DNA from: Phocaeicola_A sp045545095
Lineage (GTDB): Bacteria; Bacteroidota; Bacteroidia; Bacteroidales; Bacteroidaceae
Reading direction: 5' to 3'
DNA length: 64,000 nt
NCBI GenBank assembly: GCA_045545095.1
Contig: JAZQAG010000029.1
Span: forward strand, 124,001 to 188,000
Shown: one piece after another, positions 7,046 to 15,823 of the stretch
How positions within the stretch are numbered: the first letter of the stretch is position 1
Layout of the letters: each line of letters starts with the position of its first letter
Position numbers and translations under genes: made by a program
Notes under the pieces: generated by a model
Told to the model about the DNA's origin: nothing
What the model saw: the letters and a program-made list of their open reading frames with translations, nothing else
The model's database searches: none

Positions 7046-9637
7046 ATGAGAACTAAGAAAAGATTTTGCGCAACATTTTGTGCTGTCATATTGGCCGTTT
7101 CTATGTTCGGACAGAACGAACCTTATAAGAATGCGTCATTATCTCCTTCAGAACGCGCTGCTGATTTGGTTGGGCGTCTCACATTAGAAGAAAAAGTGGC
7201 ATTGATGCAGAATGCTTCACCTGCCATTCCCCGTTTGGGTATCAAACCCTATGAGTGGTGGAACGAAGCCTTACACGGTGTAGGTCGTGCAGGCTTGGCT
7301 ACCGTTTTCCCCCAATCTATCGGTATGGGTGCCTCTTTCGATGACGCATTGCTGTATGACGTTTTTAATGCTGTCAGTGATGAGGCTCGTGCAAAGACCC
7401 GTCTTGCTCGTGAGCAGAACAGTTACAAACGCTATCAGGGTTTGACTTTCTGGACACCTAATATCAATATTTTCCGTGACCCACGGTGGGGACGTGGTCA
7501 GGAGACATATAGTGAAGACCCTTACCATACAGCCCAGATGGGTATGGCAGTAGTGCGTGGTTTGCAAGGTCCTGAGGACAGTCAGTATGACAAAGCCCAT
7601 GCTTGTGCCAAACACTTTGCTGTCCATTCCGGCCCCGAATGGAATCGTCATAGCTTTGATGCTAAGAATATCAGTCCGCGCGATTTGTGGGAGACTTATC
7701 TCCCAGCCTTTAAGGATTTGGTACAGAAAACCAAAGTGAAGGAAGTGATGTGTGCCTATAACCGTTATGAAGGCGATCCATGCTGTGGTAGCGACCGTTT
7801 GCTGATGCAGATTCTGCGTGAAGAGTGGGGGTTCGATGGTATTGTGGTGAGCGATTGTGGGGCTATCCGCGACTTCTTCATGAAAGATCATCACGAAACC
7901 CATAAAGATCGTGATGATGCTTCGGCAGCTGCGGTGCTCAGTGGTACCGATTTGGAGTGTGGAAGTTCCTATAAAGGATTGGTCGATGCAGTCAAGAATG
8001 GCTATATTAAGGAAGCAGACATTGATCGTGCCGTATGTCGTCTGATGAAAGCCCGTTTTGAATTGGGCGAGATGGATCCTTCCACTCCGTGGGATACCAT
8101 TCCTGCATCTGTCATCAATAGTCCCAAGCACCAGCAGTTGGCTTTGGAGATGGCTCGTAAGAGTATTGTTCTGTTAGAGAACGAGAACGATATCCTACCT
8201 CTGAAGAAAGGACAGACAGTGGCCCTCATTGGACCCAATGCCAATGACTCGGTCATGCAGTGGGGTAACTATAACGGTTTCCCCGGTCATACCGTTACTC
8301 TGCTTGAAGCTATGAAGAAGTATATCCCTGCTGACAAGCTTATTTACACTCCTGCTTGCGACCGCACTTCCGAGAATACTTTTGTCAGCCTGTTCCACCA
8401 ATGCAGCACCGAGAAAGGTCAAGGATTCGATGCCCGTTTCTGGAGTAACAATCAGTTTGAGGGGGAACCCATAGCTACTGCCCGTCAGACAACCCCTATT
8501 CTCTTTACCACCGATGGAGCTACAGCCGTAGCCCCTGGTGTACCTTTGACTCACTTCTCTGGTATTTATCGTGCCACTTTCCGTCCGACAGAGAGTGGTA
8601 AGGTCGATTTTCAGATAAAGATGCGTGGGGAATATACTCTGCTCATTAACGGCAAGGAGGTGGCCAAGGATGAAGGCGCTATCAAACAGACGACAGTCTT
8701 CTATACGATGGAAGCCCAAGCAGGTAAATCCTATGATGTGGAACTCCGCTATCGTCATATCGAGAAGTCTGCCAATCTCAGCTTTGATATGGGCTCCAGC
8801 CGTCCGGTAGATATTGATGGCTTGTTGAAGACGGTGGAAAATGCTGATGTTGTCATTTTTGCAGGAGGTATAGCCCCCAGTCTGGAAGGAGAGGAAATGC
8901 CTGTCAGTGCACCAGGTTTTCGTGGTGGCGACCGTGAAGATATCCAACTTCCTGCCGTTCAACGTCGCATAGTCAAGGCTCTCAAGAATGCTGGTAAGCG
9001 TATTGTCTTTGTCAACTTCTCGGGTTCTGCTATGGGACTTGTCCCCGAGAGTCGTAATTGTGAGGGTCTCATACAGGCATGGTATCCGGGTCAGGCAGGC
9101 GGTACTGCTGTGGCCGATGTGTTGACCGGGCGTTATAATCCTGCCGGTCGTTTGCCTGTTACCTTTTACAAGGGTATCGACCAGTTGCCCGATTTTCAGG
9201 ATTATTCGATGCGTGGACGTACCTATCGCTATTTCCAGGGTGCTCCTCTTTATCCGTTTGGATATGGCTTGAGTTATACCACATTTGAATATGGAAAGGT
9301 GAAGCGTCAGTTGCCCGCCATTAAGGCTGGTGAAGGTATGACTTTCTCTGTTCCTGTCATGAACACCGGGCGTAAAGTGGGTGAAGAGGTCGTTCAGATA
9401 TACGTTCGTCGGGTAGATGACGCAGAAGGTCCTCTCAAGAGTCTGAAAGCCTTCAAGCGTATCTCTTTGAAACCTGGCGAACAGCAGATGGTCAAATTTG
9501 ATCTTCCTGCTGAGACCTTCGAAACATTTGATGTACGTAGCAATGCGATGCGTATTATGCCGGGTAAATACGAATTGATGGTTGGTGGAAGTTCTCGTCA
9601 GAGTGACCTGCAAACCACGACAATTCTTCTCAAATAG
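7046..9637 (+). CDS. GH3 beta-glycosidase with PA14 insert (beta-xylosidase/glucosidase type)
   Basis: An 863-residue secreted glycoside hydrolase family 3 enzyme. Residues 1-22 are a signal peptide (FCAVILAVSMFGQ). The N-terminal TIM-barrel domain includes the substrate-binding KHFAVHSGPEWNRH segment and the nucleophile in GIVVSDCGAI (Asp270). The alpha/beta sandwich domain begins near 375 and is interrupted by a PA14-like insert at about residues 460-590 (FDARFWSNNQFEG ... YRATFRPTESGKVDFQI). A fibronectin III-like domain closes the protein (about 765-860). Enzymes of this layout release terminal beta-linked xylose, glucose or galactose; the closest-sounding annotation is xylan 1,4-beta-xylosidase, but specificity is not readable. 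It is followed by a strong terminator. Confidence 0.92.
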   Translation: MRTKKRFCATFCAVILAVSMFGQNEPYKNASLSPSERAADLVGRLTLEEKVALMQNASPAIPRLGIKPYEWWNEALHGVGRAGLATVFPQSIGMGASFDDALLYDVFNAVSDEARAKTRLAREQNSYKRYQGLTFWTPNINIFRDPRWGRGQETYSEDPYHTAQMGMAVVRGLQGPEDSQYDKAHACAKHFAVHSGPEWNRHSFDAKNISPRDLWETYLPAFKDLVQKTKVKEVMCAYNRYEGDPCCGSDRLLMQILREEWGFDGIVVSDCGAIRDFFMKDHHETHKDRDDASAAAVLSGTDLECGSSYKGLVDAVKNGYIKEADIDRAVCRLMKARFELGEMDPSTPWDTIPASVINSPKHQQLALEMARKSIVLLENENDILPLKKGQTVALIGPNANDSVMQWGNYNGFPGHTVTLLEAMKKYIPADKLIYTPACDRTSENTFVSLFHQCSTEKGQGFDARFWSNNQFEGEPIATARQTTPILFTTDGATAVAPGVPLTHFSGIYRATFRPTESGKVDFQIKMRGEYTLLINGKEVAKDEGAIKQTTVFYTMEAQAGKSYDVELRYRHIEKSANLSFDMGSSRPVDIDGLLKTVENADVVIFAGGIAPSLEGEEMPVSAPGFRGGDREDIQLPAVQRRIVKALKNAGKRIVFVNFSGSAMGLVPESRNCEGLIQAWYPGQAGGTAVADVLTGRYNPAGRLPVTFYKGIDQLPDFQDYSMRGRTYRYFQGAPLYPFGYGLSYTTFEYGKVKRQLPAIKAGEGMTFSVPVMNTGRKVGEEVVQIYVRRVDDAEGPLKSLKAFKRISLKPGEQQMVKFDLPAETFETFDVRSNAMRIMPGKYELMVGGSSRQSDLQTTTILLK

Positions 9638-9678
9638 TCGAGAAATATTTCAGTCCCCCCCCCTTTCAGTAGTATATA

Positions 9679-9738
9679 AGATATGGACGTTGGAGCCGAA
9701 AGATTTAAATCTTCAGGCTCCAACGTCCATATCTTTTT
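9679..9738 (+). terminator. Strong intrinsic terminator of the GH3 gene
   Basis: Perfect 19-bp arms at 9679-9697 and 9716-9734 are followed by a T-run (9734-9738). The 18-base loop itself holds a perfect 14-bp palindrome AAGATTTAAATCTT (9700-9713). It lies 41 bases after the stop codon and could also serve the opposing gene ending at 9991. Confidence 0.85.
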
Positions 9739-9990
9739 CTGGTCTTTATTTCCTTGATACCAGTTGAAATCAGGAAAAGACAGAGTCTTAATATAAATAT
9801 CTGTTTATCTTAAGATAAATGGACAAGTATCTTAGGATACTTTGCCAACGAACCTATAATACCTAGTTTATCGTTAAAGCGAAGTCATCCGCTCACCCTT
9901 TCCCCTTCATTTCGTTCATCGTTAAACTTTCATCGTTCAACCGGCCGAAGGCTTCCGCTCACCGTTTAAGGCGAAGCCGCCCTTTCCCCT
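9739..9990. other. Gene-free stretch with two palindromes and mosaic intergenic repeat
   Basis: No convincing gene. It contains a perfect 16-bp palindrome TTTATCTTAAGATAAA (9804-9819) and a related one GTATCTTAGGATAC (9827-9840), their centres 22 bases apart. From about 9888 onward there is low-complexity sequence with repeated CCGCTCACC and CCCTTTCCCCTTCA units that runs into the stop codon of the minus-strand gene. Similar sequence recurs near 18.7 and 50.9 kb. Confidence 0.7.
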
Positions 9991-11988
9991 TCACCCTTCA
10001 CCTTTCACAATAACCTTCCCACTCTCTCTTCTTCCGTCAGGATAGGTCACGATGTAGAGGTAGGTGGCCGGTGTATTGTTTACTTTCACCTCTGCCTGTC
10101 CATCCGTAAATCGAGCTTCGCCCACCTTCTCGGCATCCATGGTATAGACTTCCATCTTCACGGCATCGGGGGCGGTGCAGAGGAGGGTATTGCCTATGGT
10201 ATATATTGACAAACTACCAACAGTCTTTTGTGCTACATTGCTTGTACGTGAAGTGGTGCAATCAATAAAGTCAGGATGCAGATATAGAGATTTTTCATCT
10301 TTGCATAGGCAAGTAATACGACTCTTACTATAGAAGACACTTGAGAAGAAATCCATTCCGTCTATGGGACATACCCGGCTCAAAGAGCCGATACCTTCTA
10401 CCCATACATCCTCACGGTCGCCTTTCAAGATTATTTGCTTGCGCGTTGTTCCATCTATGTTTATGGAACTTACCTTACTTACGGTACATGTGTCATATTT
10501 AAGGAAGGGTTTGCTCGTTGTTAAATCGTGAAAATAATAATTAAGTAAAGGCACTTTATCTCCCTCCTGCACAGTAAAGTCGTAGCAAACTTCAATAAAT
10601 CCGTTACCTATTGCAAAAACTTTGCCATTGAATTCCTGTAGATAGTTGAACAAGAACCAATCATATACATTACTCATGCCAAATGTGAATGTGCCAGGTC
10701 TGACCTCTTCCTTTAATGTAATTTGTCGAAACTCTCCCTCAGAATCCTCATTATAATTCCAATTCTGTGTCCATGTCATCCCTTCATGCATCCAAGGTTT
10801 TGCGTCAGGATTGGCTATTTCACCGTTGAAATAGATAGTCTTACTCTCGGATACTACCTGATAGACTGTCTCCCATGAAGACGATCCATCGGTAGGTACC
10901 AATCCCCAATAACTGAAGAAAGGTTTTTTTACACTGCCTATGCCTTCAATCCATTGTTCTGTGTCCCAACCCTGGCAATCCAAGTCTATCACTTTACGTC
11001 CATGTTCGTATCGTACATCTACTACTTCCCAATGTCCGAGAAAGTCATCCTCATTTTCTGGCTTTTCGTGTGTGAATCCAGGTGAGTAATCTCCTCGGTG
11101 GTAGATGATGTCTCCCACTTGCAATGTGAAGTCATACATCAGAGTTGGTACTCCGTCCTTAAAACCGTATCCAAAATTTTCTGTTGGGTAGAACCATACT
11201 TGTCCGTCTTGTTCGCGGAAAGCACCTCTATAGGAGTTGTTTCTATAGAACTTTTTCCACGTTTGTCCGTCAATCAGCGTATCTGTTCCTAACGTGTAAC
11301 ACACGGCTTTATTCTCATAATCTGAATTGCCGAATAGAAAATTCTCGTAGTGATAATTGGCGTACCATGTAGTTCCGGTCGTGGAGAATTCTGTGGTGGT
11401 TTTATAGTCATTTGCTCTCATCACTGCTCTTGGCATCATCATGTATTGCTTATAGAGGGGAACATCATTCTGTTCAGCCAAAGTCACATGGTAATAATCT
11501 TCGGTGAAGCCGGGTATGCGGATATCTACATGATGTAGAATCATGTCCGTACTCTCCGGGTCCATATCAAAGCGTTGCAGATGTACCGAGTCACCGATGA
11601 TTTGGCAGTGTATGTAATGCTTGTCATATCCACGTGCCATCAGTGTACCTTTGATACGCAGGTAATCTCCTTCGATGCTCATGGTGAATTCCTGTTTGTC
11701 AGTCTGCCCGGTCTCCATTACAGGGTTATGTGAAAACTCAGTCACGTTGTCCTCTTCACGGATGGTGGGCACATGGATGACTGGGTTATTAGGCATAACT
11801 GGAGTTACAACCTCTCCCGTATCCACGGGCTCATAGTGTGTGGTGTCTATAGGAGGGAAGTACACTGTCGTGTCTTTGGGGGACACATACTCAGCTGTGT
11901 CAGTTTCCACAGTTAGGAATGGATTCAGTGCATTTGCTTGCCCGCTTAGTAGGCAGACAACCATCATTAATAGGGTAAATCTCTTCAT
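9991..11988 (-). CDS. Secreted protein of unknown function with two repeated modules
   Basis: A 665-residue exported protein that I do not recognise at family level. Residues 1-20 form a signal peptide (LLMMVVCLLSGQANA). A Pro/Thr/Asp-rich linker (30-95) precedes a small beta domain (about 100-175). Two similar beta-rich modules follow, at about 200-385 and 395-565; each contains a DFT-LQVGD or DFT-VQEGD turn and ends in a W-EGIGS motif. The last 70 residues (SLSIYTIGNTLLCTAPDAVKMEVYTMDAEKVG ...) look like the C-terminal beta domain common on secreted Bacteroidota proteins, akin to sorting domains. The final four codons and stop lie in the intergenic GTGAAGGG repeat. It is monocistronic, facing the GH3 gene. 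Confidence 0.75.
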   Translation of the reverse strand: MKRFTLLMMVVCLLSGQANALNPFLTVETDTAEYVSPKDTTVYFPPIDTTHYEPVDTGEVVTPVMPNNPVIHVPTIREEDNVTEFSHNPVMETGQTDKQEFTMSIEGDYLRIKGTLMARGYDKHYIHCQIIGDSVHLQRFDMDPESTDMILHHVDIRIPGFTEDYYHVTLAEQNDVPLYKQYMMMPRAVMRANDYKTTTEFSTTGTTWYANYHYENFLFGNSDYENKAVCYTLGTDTLIDGQTWKKFYRNNSYRGAFREQDGQVWFYPTENFGYGFKDGVPTLMYDFTLQVGDIIYHRGDYSPGFTHEKPENEDDFLGHWEVVDVRYEHGRKVIDLDCQGWDTEQWIEGIGSVKKPFFSYWGLVPTDGSSSWETVYQVVSESKTIYFNGEIANPDAKPWMHEGMTWTQNWNYNEDSEGEFRQITLKEEVRPGTFTFGMSNVYDWFLFNYLQEFNGKVFAIGNGFIEVCYDFTVQEGDKVPLLNYYFHDLTTSKPFLKYDTCTVSKVSSINIDGTTRKQIILKGDREDVWVEGIGSLSRVCPIDGMDFFSSVFYSKSRITCLCKDEKSLYLHPDFIDCTTSRTSNVAQKTVGSLSIYTIGNTLLCTAPDAVKMEVYTMDAEKVGEARFTDGQAEVKVNNTPATYLYIVTYPDGRRESGKVIVKGEG

Positions 11989-12016
11989 ATCAGTATGTTT
12001 TGCTTGTTTGTGTTGG

Positions 12017-12024
12017 CAAATATA
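12017..12024 (-). promoter_or_regulatory. Promoter -7 box of the 9991-11988 gene
   Basis: On the minus strand this reads TATATTTG, an exact TAnnTTTG match, 28 bases before the start codon at 11988. It lies in a 25-base block (12016-12040) almost identical (23/25) to the promoter block at 15582-15606. Confidence 0.6.
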
Positions 12025-12040
12025 TGAATTAATATTTGAA

Positions 12041-12320
12041 TCAGGAACTGTTTCTTATTCAATTTCAAGCACCGCTCCATGGGTTGATTCCTTATGTGCC
12101 CTTTTGGCTATCTTCTAAGTCGTTGATAATTAAAGTCGTTCATCGTTTTTGCAACATTCGTATAGTCGAAATATAATCCGGACTAAAAGTGTTTCAATAT
12201 TCTCCTATATCAATGGGACATCGGCTTCCAATGTTGACCGTACATCCTTTTTCTGCATGGAAGGGCCGACAGCGGAAAAAGTTCACAAACCCGCATTCCG
12301 TGTTGTAGTCATCCTCATAG
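12041..12320. other. Gene-free interval upstream of the secreted protein
   Basis: About 280 bases between the promoter of the secreted protein and the end of the HAD gene. I see no conserved reading frame, no strong hairpin and no repeat here. It may hold upstream regulatory sequence. Confidence 0.5.
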
Positions 12321-12926
12321 TTATAAATCTTTTGTCATTGTCCCTCTGTCCGCAAATTCCAGCAGCGGCATGTCCCCGTTGCTGTCCCCGTATGCATAGA
12401 GGTAGTATTCTTTCCGTTCCGGTTCCTTTTCCAGCAGGCGTTTCACCTTTTCCTTTCCGTTGCAGTTCGGGGAGCAGAACCTTCCTGTCATGAATCCTTT
12501 TCCATCGATTTCCGCTTCAGTGGCGATTATCCGTTCCACCCCGTATTGTGTGGCCCACGGTCCAATCCATTCTTTCATGCTTGCACTGATGATACAGATG
12601 CAGTGTCCCTTTTCTTTGTGCCGTTCCAGTATGCCAATCATTTTAGTGTTCCGGTACTTATCTATCTTTTTGACGAACGTTTCTCCGTAGCGTTTGAAAT
12701 CCTTGTACGGCATACCCTTGAAGAAATGGGCGAACAGCCTCTGTTTTGACTCCCCGTTCGGTATGCCTCCCGACAGGTATCCGCATAGCATGGGTGTGAG
12801 GCGCAACATCCCGCAAATGAAGCGTCCCCATCCTCGTGCATGTATGATGAACAAGGGCAACGTGTCTCGGGTTGTCAGCGTTCCGTCAAAGTCGAATGCC
12901 GCGATTGTCCTTTTCTTATTTTCCAT
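12321..12926 (-). CDS. HAD-IB family phosphatase next to the UbiA gene
   Basis: A 201-residue haloacid dehalogenase-type hydrolase. The catalytic motifs are in order: AAFDFDGTLT (nucleophile and acid Asp), IISASM (motif II Ser), a Lys in the NGKEKVKRLL helix (motif III) and YAYGDSNGDMPLL (motif IV). The start is at 12926 (MENKKRTIAAFDFDG): it puts motif I at the N-terminus as in relatives, whereas the longer frame would run 79 codons back into the UbiA gene. It begins 11 bases after the UbiA stop. By analogy with fused UbiA-HAD proteins it may dephosphorylate the polyprenyl-phosphoryl-5-phosphoribose made by its neighbour; this is inference. Base composition is visibly GC-richer than the dcw genes. 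Confidence 0.85.
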   Translation of the reverse strand: MENKKRTIAAFDFDGTLTTRDTLPLFIIHARGWGRFICGMLRLTPMLCGYLSGGIPNGESKQRLFAHFFKGMPYKDFKRYGETFVKKIDKYRNTKMIGILERHKEKGHCICIISASMKEWIGPWATQYGVERIIATEAEIDGKGFMTGRFCSPNCNGKEKVKRLLEKEPERKEYYLYAYGDSNGDMPLLEFADRGTMTKDL

Positions 12927-12937
12927 ATTAGTACAGT

Positions 12938-13816
12938 CTAAAGATACAGTATGACGGTGAAACATGCCATCCATCCTGCAATGCACAGTTGCATGAACCT
13001 GTCCTTCATGACCAGTCTTGTGGGACTTCCGCTGCATGCGTCCACCATGGTCAGCTGCAAATATCTCAGCATACCCAGCAGGACGAATAGCCCTGTCAGG
13101 TATAGGTCTGACGAACCGGTCCTTTCCATCACATCGGTTGAAAGAGTGTACATGAAATAGCATACCAGTGTGACCGCAACGGTGATGGCAATGGCCGTAT
13201 CGATGAAGGGGAGGTTGTAACGTTCCACATTCCTACGCATCTGTCCTTCCCCCCTTTCATGTATCAGCACATCATCCCTCCGTTTGGCCAGTGCCAGGAA
13301 CAGTGCCAGCAGGAAAGTCATCAGCACGATCCAGTGGGATAGCCTGATTCCCGTTGATACGCTTCCGGCCATGAGCCGCAGGAGGAATCCGGCGGCAATG
13401 ATGAACACGTCCACCAGTGCGAACTTTTTCAGCCATAGGCAGTATGCGGTGTTCAGTATCGTATAGGCAGCCAGTACTACAGCCATTCCCTCCCCGATAG
13501 CCAGCCATGCCATCCCTATGGCCAGGATTTCCAGCACTGCTCCCCAACAGATGGCGGCCTGCTTCCCTATCCTCCCTGATGCGACAGGCCTCCTGCGCTT
13601 TTCAGGGTGCCTCCTGTCGGCCTCCGCATCCATGACATCGTTCAGGCAATAGATGCCGCTTGCAGCCATACAGAAGACAGCCATTGCCACTGTCGCATTC
13701 AGCAGGTGTACCGTGTCATCCATCTGCCCGCTGAAGAACAGCGGGGTCAGCACGAACAGATTCTTCATCCACTGTCCGGGCCGCATCAGCTCCAGTATCC
13801 CTTTCATTTTTCCCAT
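12938..13816 (-). CDS. UbiA-family prenyltransferase, decaprenyl-phosphate phosphoribosyltransferase-like
   Basis: A 292-residue polytopic membrane protein with about nine helices. The first Asp-rich motif is LNDVMDAEADRRHPEKRRRP and the second region is DVFIIAAGFLLRLMAG followed by LALAKRRDD. These match the DPPR synthase branch (mycobacterial Rv3806c type) better than menaquinone or heme prenyltransferases, which lack the RRHPxKRxRP extension. The expected reaction is transfer of 5-phosphoribose from PRPP to a polyprenyl phosphate. The start at 13816 has an AAGGAAAGGG ribosome binding site; an internal ATG at 13807 overlaps the upstream stop as ATGA. It is translationally coupled to the membrane protein upstream and the HAD gene downstream. 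Confidence 0.87.
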   Translation of the reverse strand: MGKMKGILELMRPGQWMKNLFVLTPLFFSGQMDDTVHLLNATVAMAVFCMAASGIYCLNDVMDAEADRRHPEKRRRPVASGRIGKQAAICWGAVLEILAIGMAWLAIGEGMAVVLAAYTILNTAYCLWLKKFALVDVFIIAAGFLLRLMAGSVSTGIRLSHWIVLMTFLLALFLALAKRRDDVLIHERGEGQMRRNVERYNLPFIDTAIAITVAVTLVCYFMYTLSTDVMERTGSSDLYLTGLFVLLGMLRYLQLTMVDACSGSPTRLVMKDRFMQLCIAGWMACFTVILYL

Positions 13817-15435
13817 ATCCCTTTCCTTATCCTGTACATCCTTTCAGCCACCCGTTCAATGTCACCATCCTGTACCAGCATGTGCATCACCGAATCCGTC
13901 CGGTCACATCTGGAGGTGAGGATGAATGTTTCCCTGCCACTTTTTGCATGGCGCAGTATGCTCTCGTGCATCCGTCCCGTTTCCTTTTCACTTGTCTGTT
14001 CGAAATGGAGGATTATCCTCCGTCCCCCTTTCGTATAATGCGTGACATAACGTCCGTTTCCTCCTGTTTCCCTGTGGATCCGGTACCCTTCATCGGCCAG
14101 TCTGTTCGTGTAGTGGTATTCGTCCTGCCAGCTGAACACCAGCAAGTCATAGTCCCTCCTGTCCGACAAGTATTCCTTCATTTTCTCCATCCTTCCGGCC
14201 AGTGTCCGCTTGAAACGGTTTATATAGAACGGGTAGAACAGGTTCCCCGATGCCAGCATGTATTCGTCGGCTGTGGGGATGATTTGTCCTGTCCCTATGC
14301 CCACCGAAGCTTGGTAAGGAGTCACCTGTTCCCTGTATATGGTCCATAGCGGTCCTGCCTGTCCTGCGGCCCCCTGCCTTTCAATCCATTCATACTGGGG
14401 CAGACAGATGCGCACCGATACCGTAAGGAACAGGATGATGCCCACAGCCAGCCCCCATTTCATGCGTCCGGAACAGATGTGGAACAGCTGCTTCAGGGCC
14501 GGGACGGCCATGAGTAGTGTGAAGGGAATGAGATAGAGGTAATGCTTGGCCGCGCATCCCGTATGCCGGAACATGACGTGCAGCAGTAATGCCGGTACCA
14601 ATGCAACAGCCATCAGCCTCCATGCCTTGCGCCTGCCGGACAGGAATATGCCGTAAATCACCAGCCCGAGTCCCGGAAGAGTGTAGAATGCCACCACAGC
14701 ATAGATGACGAGCGAACTGTAGGCCAGTGTCTCGTTGAAGGAATTGTATGTGAACAGGCTTTCCATCGGGTCGGCTCCCAGTCCGCAGCAACAGCAGCAG
14801 ATGAATGCGACGGTCCATGCCGCCAGCAGTACGGAGCGTCCGATACATCTTTTCCATCCGTATCCCATCCACCACAGTAGGCATGCGCATACCGGATAGA
14901 CAATCAGTACATCCATGCGGAAGAGTGGGGCCACCCCCAATAACAGTCCGGCCCATAAGAATTTCTTCTTGGCCATCATCCACAGTCCTGAAGTGAAGAA
15001 CAGGGCGGCAAATACCGCGGAGTTCGGGTACATGCCGATGGCCGCCGCTTCAGGGATAAGGAACATCCCCAACAGGATCCATTCCCGTTTTATAGCAGTC
15101 ATCCTGTGCACCAGGCTGATAGTTACTATGGCCAGCATGAAGGCGGCCAGAGCCGTCATCAGGCAATAGATTTCCTCGCAGCTCAACCGGGGGCACAGAT
15201 GTTTGGTTCCCACAACCATGTAGGTGATGAGCGGCTGCATATCATACCCGTAAGAGTACACCGGTGGAAACTTCCACCCCTGCTGTACCATTATGTCACA
15301 TCCGGCAATCAGATGCATGCTGTCCGACTCATAGCAGGTCAGCGGGAAAACTCCAATCATTACCCAGATGGAATACATGGCGAAGGCCAACGGGTAAGAA
15401 TACCTTTTTATAATGTTCTGGAATGTACTCATCAC
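13804..15435 (-). CDS. Polytopic membrane protein, putative GT-C glycosyltransferase
   Basis: A 543-residue protein with about ten hydrophobic helices in residues 10-350 and a soluble, extracytoplasmic-looking C-terminal part (about 355-543). After the first helix there is an acidic ESD motif (LTCYESDSMHLIAGCDI), placed like the catalytic acidic residues of lipid-linked-sugar-dependent GT-C transferases. The arrangement of helices also fits that class, but I do not recognise a specific family. It overlaps the UbiA gene by 13 bases, so the three genes form one transcriptional unit, with promoter near 15583. The likely role is transfer of the lipid-linked sugar made by the neighbours to a surface glycan; this is inference. 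Confidence 0.7.
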   Translation of the reverse strand: MMSTFQNIIKRYSYPLAFAMYSIWVMIGVFPLTCYESDSMHLIAGCDIMVQQGWKFPPVYSYGYDMQPLITYMVVGTKHLCPRLSCEEIYCLMTALAAFMLAIVTISLVHRMTAIKREWILLGMFLIPEAAAIGMYPNSAVFAALFFTSGLWMMAKKKFLWAGLLLGVAPLFRMDVLIVYPVCACLLWWMGYGWKRCIGRSVLLAAWTVAFICCCCCGLGADPMESLFTYNSFNETLAYSSLVIYAVVAFYTLPGLGLVIYGIFLSGRRKAWRLMAVALVPALLLHVMFRHTGCAAKHYLYLIPFTLLMAVPALKQLFHICSGRMKWGLAVGIILFLTVSVRICLPQYEWIERQGAAGQAGPLWTIYREQVTPYQASVGIGTGQIIPTADEYMLASGNLFYPFYINRFKRTLAGRMEKMKEYLSDRRDYDLLVFSWQDEYHYTNRLADEGYRIHRETGGNGRYVTHYTKGGRRIILHFEQTSEKETGRMHESILRHAKSGRETFILTSRCDRTDSVMHMLVQDGDIERVAERMYRIRKGIWEK

Positions 15436-15582
15436 AGCAGTTCTAAGGAATAATGCGTTGTTTCTTTGTTGTTTGCTTTTCTATTTAACAATGATTTAAT
15501 AATGCTATTAAATAGCCTGATTCATAAAAAAGTTTTTAATAGCTATAATGTAAATAAACTTTACATAGCTTTTTCTTACCTG

Positions 15583-15590
15583 CAAATGTA
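15583..15590 (-). promoter_or_regulatory. Promoter -7 box of the GT-C/UbiA/HAD operon
   Basis: Reads TACATTTG on the minus strand, an exact TAnnTTTG match, leaving an AT-rich leader of about 150 bases before the start at 15435. It is part of the 25-base block shared with the promoter at 12016-12040. Confidence 0.55.
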
Positions 15591-15744
15591 TGAATTAATG
15601 TTTGAAGGTGTGTATCCTTTTGATTGTTATTTTTGTTCGTTTTCTGTAGAGACGTAGCAAAGTTATAAGGGTTATTGTTTGTAAGCTTTTGGTAATTAAG
15701 CTTCTTTTACTTGTCCCTCAAATTACTTAGGTACGAATATATTT

Positions 15745-15790
15745 ACGACAGGGGCGATACTTACGTAGTGGAAAGTATCGCCCCTGTCGT
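15745..15790 (-). terminator. 18-bp perfect hairpin downstream of the lipoprotein gene
   Basis: ACGACAGGGGCGATACTT (15745-15762) pairs perfectly with 15773-15790 across a 10-base loop. It lies 33 bases after the stop of the minus-strand lipoprotein and is the probable terminator, although the minus-strand tail (AAATATATT) is only AT-rich rather than a clean T-run. Confidence 0.65.
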
Positions 15791-15823
15791 GTAAATGATC
15801 TTCTATTTATAGTTTATAATTTT

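Noticed and set aside
7271..8131. 286-codon antisense open frame in the GH3 gene
   Set aside because: Same reason: a shadow of biased codon use on the other strand.
8195..9613. 472-codon open frame antisense to the GH3 gene
   Set aside because: It lies wholly inside a clear glycosidase gene, has no recognisable domain, signal or ribosome site, and its composition is the mirror of GH3 codons.
14147..14983. Several open frames antisense or out of frame in the GC-rich cassette
   Set aside because: High GC lowers stop-codon frequency; the in-frame membrane protein explains the region.
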